This document shows positions 1 to 10,739 of a stretch of DNA of 64,000 nt, piece by piece. A program made the position numbers and the translations under genes. The stretch is from NCBI GenBank assembly GCA_016584305.1, contig JACEEZ010016428.1, positions 56,001-120,000 of the forward strand, written 5' to 3'. The first letter of the stretch is position 1. Each line of letters opens with the position of its first letter. The notes beneath the pieces are model-generated. The model searched no databases. It was not told where the DNA came from and worked only from the letters and a program-made list of their open reading frames with translations. The DNA comes from Chionoecetes opilio. Taxonomy: Eukaryota; Arthropoda; Malacostraca; Decapoda; Majidae.

Positions 1-499
1 ATATATATATATATATTCATCACCGCTCAACGTTATGTCCTAAGAATACTAGTAGGTGAAAACCAATTCTGGAAGTATGCGACGCAGTACTGCCTTTGAA
101 ATTCGTGCTCAAAAACTATGCAGATACTGTACAGACATATTTTCAATATATAAGAGTTATTGTGGATTATGCATATGCTGATAGTAAAGTTTGGCTTGGT
201 AAATATTTGACTGATTGAAATCAATAATACATGTGACCCTCCATATTGTGCAGGGCCAACCACCTGAGCCCTCGAAGAATAAATAGTCTACATGAGCTAT
301 AGGCTCCATGTCAGGGCCGAGGTGGTTATCAATTAATATCATCAATCTCGAGAAAGGTGGGAAGAAAAGTCAAAGAGTATGATTACCCCGAAAATATTTA
401 CACAACAAAAAATTTGAATAACTGGCTAGCCACCAAGTAACAGGAACCAAACAGCTAACTGCAACATTAATAATTGTGATATCAGAGCAGGGGTATGTT

Positions 500-1279
500 A
501 GCCCTCCTAAGAACTCCCTGTACTGCAACCTAGAGAGTGGAGAATTGCAGCAGCAATTTTCAGCATCGTAGTTACCACTACGACTTCAGGCAGCGGTGAG
601 CGTTGAACAGGTGCGTCAGTGAAGGGCAGTCTGGAGAGCACCCAAGTCTTCAGAAATGCCTTCAAGGGATGAGAACAGAAGCTTTTGGTGGGAGGTGTCG
701 TCGTGTTGAGACCGGCTGGCTGTCTGCTTAGTTCAGGGTGGAGAGGGTCAGTCATCAGCGTGGTTAGGCTACCCCCTTACCCCTGCACACGGGGATGGGG
801 ATGTTGACGTTGCCGGCCAACAAACACTTGACAATCAAAGCATCCCCGGCTGGTGAAGGACTGGATTTGGATGTTAACACCAATAACACCAAATCTTCCC
901 CAGCTTATCCTCGTCACTGGTGGCCCCGTCGAGTGTATCCTGCTTGTCTGGAACACCAAGCACCACCATGTTAGTTTCCATTTCCTTCCAATTATTTAGC
1001 TCGAGGAACATTTGCTGCTTCATAATGATTTACCCTTGTATAAATCATTCCTTCTGCATCTCAGCAATCTTCTTATTTGTATTACTCTCTGAAGTCGTTA
1101 TATCTTGCCTTAGTCCTGCTAACAATGGTAATGCTTGACGAACGATCTGCCAACCTTGCTGCCGCTTCAAAGGCACCGTATCCAGCAGACAATATTGCCT
1201 TGATCAGCTCGTCCTTCGCAATACTTTGAAGTTGACTGCGCTGCAACTTTCGCAGGTCACCAAGTGAACGTCGCGCCAT
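500..1279 (-). pseudogene. LINE ORF1-like protein relic
   Basis: Reading the minus strand gives an open start (MARRSLGDLRKLQRSQLQS) at 1279. After frame changes it continues as a charged coiled-coil stretch (NKKIAEMQKE) and then, near 1025-900, KQQMFLELNNWKEMETNMVV and LGVPDKQDTLDGATSDEDK. The pattern of a coiled coil followed by an N-[ML]-V-V-x-G-V-P-[ED] strand is typical of ORF1 nucleic-acid chaperones of CR1-like LINEs. The frame is broken by stops and no ORF2 follows, so this is a decayed fragment. Assignment rests on pattern memory only; the downstream part (about 500-780) is low-confidence. Confidence 0.5.
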
Positions 1280-2900
1280 GATTATATTTCATGAATCGGA
1301 CAATGACTCGGAGCAAATTGGGGCATTTCCGACCCCGACGAGAGCTGGACACACACACACACATACATGTACATAGACATAAATGCCTAACGATCTGAAT
1401 AGGATGATTATACATTTATCACCTTAGTTTTTAGCATATTATTTTGCCAATAATACATACCTTGCTCGTCTCCAGAAGGTCTGGAGGTAGCAAAGAAAAA
1501 GGTAGGTGAGTTTTGATGGTTCTGGGTTTCTTTGACAACTCAGCCAGTTCTAAGAAGACGCCTCCTAACTTTGGATCCTCGTTTGGATGGCGGGAGAGAT
1601 AACTGGAGACAAGTTCTTTCTTTAAGTCTCTGTGCTGTGCATGCAGTGAATCAAATCTGGGAGAAGAAAGCAGACAATTATTTGCCCATTAATATTTTTT
1701 TTATTTTGTTGCAGAACTTAGCATACGGTTTATTCTTATAAAAAAAAGTTAGATAGTTTAGACAAAGATAATTTCTTTGGAGGAGGGTTTTTGTAATGCT
1801 ACTGCATGTCTAAATTTAGGCCTTAGTTGTTATTCTTGTATTTTTAGTAGCATAGTACCATGACGTAATGCGAGTATCGTGTGCTGACTGCTATCTCAAA
1901 GGAATATGCTATGCTGGCTGATAACCTTAAGTAGATATGTAATTTTTTGTTCAATAGCTATGGCCCTACATTTAATGATAATGTTATTCCACTGGCTGAT
2001 TTTACTTGTGACAAAACTGTCGCATATCATACGGAATTTTTGCCTGTAAACAATGCCTTTTCCAACAACTAACATCTGTGATGGCAAATAAACATGTGCT
2101 TATTTTCTCGCTTCTGCGTAGATATTCAAAGAAAATATTTGCACACTGACCTTCCCATATATGTATGAATATATTTGCTAGCATACTTGTTGCTCCTGCC
2201 TCCTTTTTGTTTTAGTGTTCGTTATTTTTCTTTTATAATTCAGCTACCAATGGGTAACATTTCGTTTATTTTGTGGATGGGTCAATAATGAGATGCAAGC
2301 TGATAAATTACTTCCCATATTATCATAATCATCCATTGCTTTCCGAAGGTGGAATAATTCAGAAACCTTTATTAGCTTATAAGTAAATCCACCTTTTTTT
2401 ACGATTACCAGTCCCTCTGTTACAATAGAGTATATAGATCTTCCTGTGCATCCTTGTGATGGCATGAACACAAAATGATCTAAGACTATATTTTGCTGTT
2501 GGAATTTTTACAGAAAAATTTGCACACTTGACTCTTTTATTTGAAGTCATGCTCACAGACTCTTTCGTGAACATCCACCTCATGTATATGGAGTCAATTA
2601 ATGCATGTTTATTGAAGTAACTACACTTAATCCACTTTTCTTCTATATCATTGCGAGGATTTTCTTAGATGTATATAATACATTTTCGAAATTTGCTTTG
2701 CTGTCTTCTTCAATTGTTAGTTTATGAACTGTACATTTCTATATATATTAAACAAGCTTTTGTTAATCCTGCAATTGCATTTGCGAAGTAAAAACAATTT
2801 ATATAATTATGTTAGCTATGCTGTTCTCATAATCATCCCCTATATATACTTATTTTTGTTTTGTAGCAATTTGTATATTTACGAAAGTTTCCAGTGTAGG
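1280..2900. other. AT-rich stretch with no recognised gene
   Basis: Only short open frames occur here and none shows a recognisable motif or codon pattern. A small (AC)n tract lies near 1351-1365. No RNA gene or TIR was recognised. Confidence 0.6.
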
Positions 2901-3234
2901 GACAAGGACCGGTATTACCAGAGAGCTTCCCCGAGAGGTGTCACTCGGGTGATTTAACATGGCGCGCCATTTTGATTTCATGGACGGCAGCGATCCTAGC
3001 GGACGGTGGGGGGCTCTGACAGTCGCCCGTGCAGAAAGAGGGGGAATCTCATCTCCTTTTGGTGATGATGGGGTGATAATGGAAGGTGGAGAGAGGGAAG
3101 GAAAGGAGGAATAAGGAGTAAGGAAGATAGTCAGAGGAGAAACTGACGAGGAAAGAAAGAAGGAATCAAATCAATCAATCATTAGGGTCATACGCCGGGT
3201 GGCGCGTCGCCTCGCCCACCCTACGACGCCACTC

Positions 3235-4893
3235 CTAGGGGTCACCACGCGCGAGTTCCCATGCAGGCTCCTTTCCCATAACAAGCAGCTCTCGACAAGA
3301 AACATCAACTTGCCCCAGCCACGAGCCTTGTGGGCGCCCTCTTGGCCTCCTCCACGCTGGATTGTCTCTTACAGATACAACCCGATGGGAAGGATCGGTT
3401 TCAGGGTAGCGTGCCACATGCCCATATAGCCGAAGTTGGCGCTGACGGACTATGCAGGTAATAGGCCTCGATTCAGTCTTACGGTGCAATCGCTGATTTG
3501 ACACGTAATCATCCCAGCGATACCCCATGATTCTGCGAAGACACTTATTACCAAAGGCATTGATTCGTCTCTTCAAGTCACTATTTAGTGTCCATGTCTC
3601 ACAACCATAGAGTAAGACAGGGATCACAAGCGACTTGAAGATCCGGATCTTTTTCCTCCTGCACAGGTACCGACAACGCCAAATACTACCGCTGAGCGAG
3701 TCCATAACACCGTGGGCTATGCCAATCCGCCGTAAGACTTCTTGACGTGACCCGCCGTCATTATGGACTGCGCTACCAAGGTATGTAAAACTTTCCAAGA
3801 TCTCAATGTCCTCCCCACACGCATGAACAGACTGTACTGCTTCATCTAGTAAGTCTCCAAACACCTGGACTTTGGTCTTGAGCCAGGAGACCTCAAGTCC
3901 CAAAGGCTTTGCCTCCTCGTGCAGCGCCTCGAGAGCCATCACCAGGACCTCCAGCGACTCAGCAAAGATTACTGCATCATCGGCAAAAACAAGATCAGTG
4001 ATCTTGGTGTTGCCGACGGATGCTCCACAATCACTTTGATCTACAACCTTGTCCAATACCCAGTCCATACAAGCGTTGAAAAGTGATGGGGCAAGGACGC
4101 ACCCTTGCCTCACTCCTGTATTCACAGGAAAGAAGCTGGATACACCTGCCCCGCACTTCACAGCACTCTCAGTCCCAGAATATAGACCAGTTATCAAACC
4201 AATAGTCCTTGCAGGAATCCCTCGAAGTCGCAGAAGATCCCAAAGTGACTCACGATGCACTGCGTCAAACGCCTTTTTGAGATCAACATAGGCTGCAAGC
4301 ATCCCCTGTCGAAACTCACGTCGGCGTTCCACCAGGACACGAAGCGTTAGGATACAGTCCGTTGTTGACTTACCAGGCGTGAACCCAGACTGCTGAGGTC
4401 TCTGATGCTTCACCAGATGACTGCGAATCCGTGTCAGCAATAGATGAGCAAGCACCTTGCCTGGTACGCTGAGCAGTGTAATACCGCGGTAATTGTTGCA
4501 GTCCTGACGGTCCCCTTTCCCTTTCCAGATAGGGACGACCAGCCCCCTTTTCCAGTCAGGAGGAATGGTACCTGATTGCCACACGACAGTCAGGACAGCA
4601 TGCAACCCGCGGATCATGGCCTCACCCCCAGCTTTGAGGAGCTCCGCACTGATATTACAAACACCAGCTGCCTTTCCACCCCTCAACTTTGCTACAGCCT
4701 CTCTGACTTCGTCAAGAGAGGGTGCGGTTTCGTCAATGGGAGGATCGGCATCCACTGCCTGTAACCCAGTGATGTGAAGCTGCTCAGTTGGAGGGTCCAC
4801 CGTGATCAACTGCCCAAAGTACTCAGCCCAACGAGCCATCTGCCCATCCATGTCCGACACGAGGCGCCCATCTGCTTGCTGTTCGAATAGCAC
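3235..4893 (-). pseudogene. Reverse transcriptase domain of RTE-like LINE copy 1
   Basis: The 552-residue open frame would copy element RNA into DNA at a nicked target. Visible RT motifs include the NNYRGITLLS fingers block, LKKAFDAVHRESLW (motif A Asp), TGVRQGCVLAPSLFN (motif B), LVFADDAVIFAES (motif C as FADD) and the thumb/C-terminal blocks FTYLGSAVHNDGG, LLYGCETWTL and RIMGYRWDD. The C-terminus carries the basic RRPRGRPQGSW segment. The catalytic Asp residues are present, but the protein is cut off from its endonuclease by the SINE, so it cannot act alone. The long open frame suggests a fairly young insertion. Confidence 0.85.
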
Positions 4894-4934
4894 TCGCCCG
4901 AGAAGGAGACTTGGAACGGAGCTTCTTCAGGCGG

Positions 4935-5117
4935 CCCGTCAGGGTGGCAAGGTTGGTAGAGACGTGAGCTTGCAATGTGCAGAGTCCCTGCGCATTCGGT
5001 CAGCGGTTCGAATCCGCCTAGTTCGTGCTGACGTGGCGGCGCTTTGTATAGTCAATAACCTTGTAGTTGGCACTTGCAAAGTGTCTAGATAGGATGAAAA
5101 TCTTATCTTATCTTATC
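4935..5117 (+). mobile_element. tRNA-derived SINE with (TTATC)n tail, copy in the LINE
   Basis: A tRNA-like head (GGCAAGGTTGGTAGAG as A-box region, GCGGTTCGAATCCGCC as B-box arm) is followed by a body containing CTTTGTATAGTCAATAACC and GTCTAGATAGGATGA and a TTATC tandem tail. The LINE frame that runs ...RPAY before it resumes as LKKLRSKS after it, showing that the SINE landed inside the LINE. The same family occurs at 53040-53229, 40671-40797 and as a tail scrap at 42162-42205. The exact duplication at this site is unclear. Confidence 0.75.
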
Positions 5118-5181
5118 GGTAGGCGGGTCGGAGGTCATTAGCGTTCAAATGACCCTTGACATCCTCAGCGAGACTCCTGAC

Positions 5182-5739
5182 CTACCTCTCCTTGTCTCTC
5201 CCCAAGAGGGTTCTAGTCCGGCGTGACAGAGCCCTGTGCTGGTCCCGGTTCCCAGCCAGCCTGGCAGCGCGACTCTCCTCGATTTTCTTCAGCGTCTCCG
5301 TCGAGACAAAACCACGCCTTGACCTCGGGCGCTCCCCAATACACTCCTTGGCAGCCTGTAGAGTTTCACGTTTGAAGGTATCCCACAGTTCTACAGGGTC
5401 CCCGAGAGCACCGAGCACATCAAACCGATTTGAGACTGCCACCGCATACTCATGAGCACATGTCAAGTCCTTCAGTTTCTCAAGATGAAACACAGTATGG
5501 TTACCTCTTGAGATTCTTCTGGACTTGACATGAAGCTTAAGTGTAGCAACAATAAGTCTGTGATCTGTTCCAAAGAACTCAGCACTCTGAGTTCCACTCA
5601 GAACTCTGCAGTTCTGGAGGATCCTCCAACGAGTACTAACGAGGATGTGATCGATCTCCTTAGCTACCCCTCCGGCATTACTATACCATGTCCAGCGGTG
5701 CAGCTCTGGCCTCTGATACCAAGAACCTGCAATTCTCAA
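5182..5739 (-). pseudogene. C-terminal AP-endonuclease part of RTE-like LINE copy 1
   Basis: The frame begins inside the endonuclease (GSWYQRPELHRWTWYSNAGG), continues through KEIDHILVSTRWR and the catalytic-loop motif GTDHRLIVATLKL, and runs on into the endonuclease-RT linker. It corresponds to the last third of an APE-like nuclease that nicks target DNA. The N-terminal catalytic residues are missing because the insertion is 5'-truncated at 5761. It is not functional by itself. Confidence 0.75.
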
Positions 5740-5784
5740 CCTTTCAAGGTTATATCAATTCAAGGAATCAAAGAAGGGAGGGAA

Positions 5785-6035
5785 TTCCTCCACTCACCCA
5801 TTACCCATCACCCCACACCCATTCACTCACCCATTACCCCACACGCGTTACCCATCTTCCCCCACCCACTCACTCACCCATTACCCATCACCCCACACCC
5901 ATTCACTCACCCATCACCCCCACCCATTCACTCACCCATTACCCATCACCCCGGACCCATTCACTCAACCATTACCCATCACACCACACCCATTCACTCA
6001 CCCATTACCCATCACCCCACACCCATCCAGAATTA
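5785..6035. repeat. Minisatellite with CCCATTCACTCACCCATTA-type units
   Basis: Tandem imperfect units of about 25-35 bp built from ACCCATTCACTC, ACCCATTA and CCCATCACCCC. The same unit is found inside the Helitron-like elements at 7.3 kb, 28 kb and 49.2 kb. Open frames through it are compositional artefacts. Confidence 0.9.
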
Positions 6036-6351
6036 GGTTAGGATAAGAACAAGAGAACATACGTAATATAAAAGGCAAAACCAACAACAGAGGAATGGCT
6101 ACATGTGTGGCAATCAGCATTAAAGAACACAGTCACCGATTTCCTCTCACTCACTATACTCTGTTGTTGTTTTTTACGACGTGAAAAATCCTGACCTCTT
6201 GCTACTTACTGACTGATATTTGATGCCAGGAGAAGGGAATACTACGCTTCTTCTAAATTTCAGTTGTATTCTGTCATAGTTAACCATAATATCAGCCAAA
6301 CATGGGCATCATTCTAAGCATGAGACCTTAAGATGGAATGGAATTTTCGCA

Positions 6352-6750
6352 TCGTAAAAAAAAAAAAAAAGGGACTATAATCTCTCTAACTCACCCCACC
6401 CATCACCCTTCCATCTCTTCCATCGATTTCCCATTACCATCACCCATCATCCCCACCATCACCCATCACCCCCCACCTACCATCACCCCCCCACCCCCAT
6501 TACTCATCACCCCCACCCACCCATCACCCCACCCATCACCACCCCATCCCACTCACCCATCACCCCACCCATACCCACCCATCACCCCACCTCACACCCC
6601 CACCCATCACCCATCACCCCCCCCATCCACATCACCCCACCCATCACCCATCACCACACCATCACACCACCACCACCCACCCACCCCACCATCACCCATC
6701 ACCCATCACACCCCACCCATCACCCATCACACCCCACCCATCATCCACAT
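6352..6750. repeat. Poly-A run plus CCCATCACC minisatellite
   Basis: A homopolymer of about 18 A (6357-6370) precedes roughly 350 bp of ACCCATCACCC-type units. One strand has almost no G. Open frames here are not genes. Confidence 0.9.
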
Positions 6751-7103
6751 ATATTTGCGTCTTGAGGGTATTGAAAAGGCACAACACCGTAACACAGTAA
6801 TTATATTTTGACATGCGTCCCCCACGTCCGCTAGGATCGCTGCCGTCCATGAAATCAAAATGGCGCGGCCCGAGTGACACCTCTCGGGGAAGCTTTCTGG
6901 TATTACCAAAACTTAATCATAGCTATGACATAAATGTATTATTACTCTTGAATGTCATACATTTTTAATATACGCCATTTATCATAAGTTTGGAATCTAG
7001 CACAATTTTCTATCATAGGCGTCTGCTAAATATAGCGTCATTGTTTCTTTAAAATGGTTATATGATCAGTAAATTCATCCTTTGACCACGTTTTATGGAT
7101 TGA

Positions 7104-7734
7104 CTAGCCGCAAAGCCGCCCTCCGGGCGGACTTTTTGGCTAGCTCCTGCGGAGGGCTATTGGTCGGCCCACCAAACACAGCTTTCTGGAGAGTCTGTGT
7201 TTGGTGGGCCGGCCCACCAAACACAGACTTTCCTGATAGCCCCTTCTAACTTTTCTGAAATCATGGATGTAGAAATGTATGTATTAACGCCTTACCCATC
7301 ACCCCCTACCCATTCACTCACCCATTACCCCCCCCCCATTCACTCACCCATTACCCATCACCACACACCCATTCACTCACCCATTACCCATCACCCCCCA
7401 CCTATTCCCTCACCCATCACCCATCACCCCCCACCCATTCACTCACCCATCACCCCACACCCGTTACCCATCACCCCACCTATTCACTCACCCATTACCC
7501 TACATCAAGGTTTCCTCAATTCTCGCAACCCACATTTTTTTTTCACAATTCTCGCTAATAGGCTGCTAAAAAAAAAAAAAAAAAAGTGATCGGATCATCT
7601 CATAAGTGGGCTTAAAAGTTGCCCCTGGTCGAGCTGGTTCCAAAACTGTGCCATATGATGGGATTGGGGCACGGGGGGCGGCACCTATCGTGGACACACA
7701 CACACACACACACTTTCGCTTATATTATTATAGA
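7104..7734 (-). mobile_element. Helitron-like non-autonomous element H1
   Basis: Read on the minus strand, the element starts A|TCTATAATAATATAAGCG at 7734 and ends GCGGCTTTGCGGCTAG|T at 7104. A hairpin (CCGCCC with GGGCGG) lies about 11 bases before the terminal CTAG. These are the structural hallmarks of Helitrons: 5' TC, 3' hairpin plus CTRR, insertion between A and T, and no target duplication. In element order the interior has (TG)n, a unique block (AGTGGGCTTAAAAG region), a poly-T tract, the CCCATTCACTC minisatellite and the GTGTTTGGTGGGCC subterminal palindrome. It has no coding capacity. Confidence 0.75.
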
Positions 7735-8111
7735 TACTTCTTCCCTTATGTTTATAACATGTTTAGGGCAGTGACACAGAGATTAATGTAGTAATTCATT
7801 TCCGAAAATAAGGCATATAGATGTACCTTTGAGCAGTATCTGTGTAAACACGGGACAGAGTTGCCAGATGGCGGTGTTTTCGATCTAAAGGCTGTTTGTA
7901 CAAAGTTGGTGAGGAACAATATGCCCTCACACGGTCTACTCGGTATTTCCTAATCAGCTGTGCATCACTCAGCTCACTCAACACATCCCTATGTAGGCGA
8001 ATATTCCTTCACTGAGGCTGTTATTGTGTCTCGGCTCTGTTGACAGCTGGAAAGTTTATCATAGTCGCGGGGCCGTTATCATAGTCGCGCTAGAATTCGG
8101 TGAACCCACTC
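7735..8111. other. Spacer without recognised gene
   Basis: Short unremarkable open frames only. A near-duplicated pair (ATCATAGTCGCG at about 8060 and 8082) is visible. No gene or TIR was recognised. Confidence 0.5.
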
Positions 8112-8114
8112 TTA

Positions 8115-8378
8115 AGGCCGGTTCCCACTAGCCAGCTTGTACGGCCGCCGTACAACAACAATGACGTCACCATCACCGCTTGAGTGGTATTTGTGGTAAC
8201 TGGGCGCAGTTGGCAACTCTGCTCAAGCGGACACCGCCGAGCGGGAGAGGTGACTTGAATTTAGCTTTGTACGGGAGCCGCACAGCGGTACGGCGGTGCG
8301 GTAGACTTTTTGTGACGTCATTTTGACGTCTTTGTTGTTGTACGGCGGCCGTACAAGCGGGATAGTGGGAACCGGCCT
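8115..8378. mobile_element. MITE-A copy 1 (AGGCCGGTTCCCAC termini)
   Basis: This 264-bp element begins AGGCCGGTTCCCACTA and ends with its inverted repeat TAGTGGGAACCGGCCT. The subterminal GTACGGCCGCCGTACAACAA is also repeated in inverted form. It is flanked by TTA on both sides (8112-8114, 8379-8381). A 3-bp duplication fits PIF/Harbinger-type mobilisation, by inference. It encodes nothing. Confidence 0.85.
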
Positions 8379-8498
8379 TTAGCCTCCCGCGCGGTTTGTG
8401 ATAGTCGTCCCCCCCCAATTTATGATATTCGCCAGCCAGTTGTGACTAAAATGGGCCATTTTGTCCAGCTATGATATACGTTCTTAACTATGATCGCT

Positions 8499-8514
8499 TT
8501 GGTAATACCGGTCC
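8499..8514. repeat. Isolated copy of a TIR terminus
   Basis: GGTAATACCGGTCC here is the exact reverse complement of GGACCGGTATTACC at 2907-2920, the left terminus and flank of the 2911-6907 element. It may be an end of a second, degraded copy. No partner end was found nearby. Confidence 0.35.
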
Positions 8515-9179
8515 AGGTCTTGACTGAATCATTAATGTATACCGTAAGGCATTGGCAATTCAAATATCCCGTTTGGCAACTCTGCACAAAGCTGTGACGT
8601 CCCTGTTCAGGCCGCTGCCGTTTCAGTCCGTTACCAGCCTTTCTCATATGCAGACCCGTGTGTGTGTGTACCCACCCTTCCTGTCTCTCAGCAATAAACG
8701 CAGCCTAACAGGGAGTGTTACCTAACCTACATACCTTAAAGTAATCGTTCAGACCATTTCATTGAGTGTATCAACAATATGTTGTCACTTTTTGCATCCG
8801 GTCAGCCGTTTTTGAATAATCCGCAATCAAAATCTGTAAATATCCCCGAGCTTCCTAAACGCTGTTGGCAACTGACCGACACCATGGCTCGGTAACGTCA
8901 TCCCAGGCAACGCCTACCTCCCGCGCCATGCCAAAAGCACGTAAACCTATGCAAAAAACAAAGTACTTGAAGAATTTTGGGTGTTTCCGATAATTTGTTT
9001 TGCGATATGGTCTACACATGCATAATTTATGGGTGCAGTAAGAAAGCTGTGCCTTTCCAGAGAAGTTTGCACACGTATCCGACCAATAGGACCACGATAA
9101 ATGTGTAAAAAATGTTGGTGCGTCGAACGAGGGCACATTGGAATCAATGGAGAGCCATCGCAATGGGATGAAGGTAGGG

Positions 9180-9300
9180 AGGGAATTGGGGGTGGGTGTT
9201 GGTGGTGGGGGAAGGGGGTGGATGTTGGTGGTGGGGGAAGGAGATGGGTGTTGGTAGTCGGGGAAGGGGATGGGTGTTAATGGTCGGGGAAAGGGACGAG
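9180..9300. repeat. G-rich minisatellite, first tract
   Basis: Tandem units of about 27 bp built from GATGGGTGTTGGTGGTGGGG and GAAGGG. The same array resumes at 10035-10255 on the far side of MITE-A copy 2. Confidence 0.85.
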
Positions 9301-9499
9301 TGCGGGGCAAAGCCCTCGGGAATCCCGCACTCTAAATCGAGTGGAAGGGCCCCTTAGCCCATCTTTTTCTTATGGGGGTGGCCGGGGCGGTGCAGAGGCG
9401 GCAACTGCCCGTCTAATCACTCCTGGGATAAACCTCCCGGAGGGTTCTTCGTGTGGCCTCGAGGATACGTTCTGAGCCTCTCAGACGATCGTCGACTAC

Positions 9500-10002
9500 A
9501 GGCCGGTTCCCACTATCCCGCTTGTACGACCGCCGTACAACAACAATGAAGCCGCAATGACGTCACAACAAATTCTACCGCACCGCCGTACCGCTGTACG
9601 GCTGCCGTACAAAGTTAAATTAAAGTCATCTCTCCCGCTCGGCGGTGTCCGCTCGAGTGGAGTTGCCAACTGTGCCCATTTACCACAAATACCACTCAAG
9701 CGGTGATGATGGTGACGTCATTGTTGTTGTACGGCGGCCGTACAGCGGGATGCATATTAACAACATGCTTGCCGTTTCGGCAGGCCGCTCGCGAATTTTT
9801 TTTCACTTGCGGTTAAGCTTAGGATAGGATAGGTTCAGATTGACTGTAGTAATGGTAACATTGTGTGGGAATCACAATGAGGTTATTTTCAAGAAAATCC
9901 TGTGGTTAGTTTCGGAGCTACAGCCATGCGTAGAGGGCCGCCAACCTGCCGAAAAGGGCGAGCATGTTGGTAATATGCAAGCGGGATAGTGGGAACCGGC
10001 CT
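9500..10002. mobile_element. MITE-A copy 2, itself interrupted
   Basis: It has the same AGGCCGGTTCCCACTAT termini as the 8115-8378 copy, in the opposite internal orientation, with TAC on both flanks (9497-9499, 10003-10005). A second small MITE (9752-9979) is inserted near the right end; removing it gives an element close in length to copy 1. Confidence 0.85.
9752..9979. mobile_element. Small MITE nested in MITE-A
   Basis: This 228-bp element has inverted ends (GCATATTAACAACATGCT against GCATATTACCAACATGCT read from the right). The 8-bp target duplication AGCGGGAT lies at 9744-9751 and 9980-9987. An 8-bp duplication suggests hAT-type mobilisation, by inference from its size. Confidence 0.8.
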
Positions 10003-10034
10003 TACCTCTCCTATCGGGCGAGCTCAGTAGGCTG

Positions 10035-10255
10035 AGGTGGCGGGTGTTGGTGGTGGGGGCAGAACTTACAGACAGCGTGATGGGTGTTGATGGTGGGCGA
10101 AGGGAAGGGGTGTTGGTGGTGGGGGAAAGGGGTGGTTGTTGGTGGCGGGGGAAGGGGAGATGAGTGATGGAAGTGGGGATGTGGGTGGGAACGGGGGAAG
10201 GGGATGGGTGTTGGAAGTGGGAATGTGGGTGGGAACGGGGGTGGGTGTTGGGGAT
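10035..10255. repeat. G-rich minisatellite, second tract
   Basis: Tandem GGGTGTTGGTGGTGGGGGAA-type units, strongly purine-biased on the plus strand. Open frames on either strand (Pro/His/Thr rich) are artefacts of the repeat. Confidence 0.85.
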
Positions 10256-10739
10256 GAAGTAGAATGAATAATGGCAGATTCTTGAAGGACTCCAGCATCC
10301 CCCTCCCTCTCTATCTCTCTCGGCGAAAGACCTCATATGACGTCATCAGTAATATCCGCGCGGCGGCTGGAACGGTGCAGATTATTTTCCCGCGCTTTTT
10401 ACAAAGGTCGTATTTTTACGGAAATAAGGCGTGTAACTATATTCTTGTGTGTGTGAATTAGGTGCATTGAATAAACATTTTACATATTTATGCAAAGAAA
10501 AAATGGGTCTGGACGATTACTTTGAGAACTACAACAAGAGGGGCTCACCACCGAGCTAGCAAGTGGTGGCAGCTCAAAAAACCTAACCCTAACGTCTCCA
10601 AAGAGAGTGGTGTAACCAACTGTCTTTCTTCCCCTTGTCCCACCACTGATCAACATGGATCGCGGATCTGGGCTAGCTGTGGCCGAGATACTGAAGTCAG
10701 CCACCAGCCACCAGCCGCCATCTTGCCAATATCATGGCA

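Larger units (their letters stand above)
3171..5761 (-). mobile_element. RTE-like non-LTR retrotransposon copy 1, 5'-truncated
   Basis: This copy has a C-terminal endonuclease part, a reverse transcriptase and a 3' tail of CAAT repeats (plus-strand left end tcaatcaatcatt). An 11-bp target duplication AAGGAATCAAA flanks it at 3160-3170 and 5762-5772, which fixes both boundaries. Its 5' end is truncated inside the endonuclease. A tRNA-derived SINE (about 4935-5117) interrupts the linker between endonuclease and RT. Two further copies with the same 3' end lie at 55.7 kb and 61.7 kb. The RTE-clade label is inferred from the RT sequence and the short-repeat tail; the exact family name is unknown. 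Confidence 0.85.
2911..6907. mobile_element. TIR element of about 4 kb carrying a LINE insertion
   Basis: The ends are inverted repeats. The left end starts GGTATTACCAGAGAGCTTCC at 2911; the right end, read on the other strand from 6907, starts GGTAATACCAGAAAGCTTCC. Similarity extends about 100 bp inward on each side (2911-3010 against 6810-6907), including the shared block ATGGACGGCAGCGATCC. The interior is a non-coding leader (3010-3160), an inserted RTE-like LINE (3171-5761) and two minisatellites (about 5785-6035 and 6395-6750). Without the LINE the element would be about 1.4 kb. No transposase is visible, so it is non-autonomous. I could not find a clean target duplication. Confidence 0.7.
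8738..10523. mobile_element. AAAGTAATCG-TIR element, copy 1
   Basis: The left end AAAGTAATCGTTCAGACC at 8738 matches the reverse complement of the right end (GGTCTGGACGATTACTTT, ending 10523). The left 180 bp (ATCAACAATATGTTGTCAC, AATAATCCGCAATCAAAATC) and the right 200 bp recur in inverted order in a second element at 56834-58261. The interior is two tracts of a GGGTGTTGGTGGTGGGGGAA minisatellite and an inserted MITE-A. No coding gene is seen; it is non-autonomous. Confidence 0.7.

Noticed and set aside
4049..4291. Plus-strand frames opposite the RTE reverse transcriptase (also 62576-62818)
   Set aside because: They are antisense shadows of the conserved RT frame and recur identically in both LINE copies for that reason.
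5785..7500. Tandem units that could suggest a CRISPR-like array
   Set aside because: Units are contiguous imperfect minisatellite repeats without unique spacers, in a eukaryotic context.
9872..10336. Pro/His/Thr-rich minus-strand frame
   Set aside because: It translates the G-rich minisatellite and part of MITE-A; no domain.
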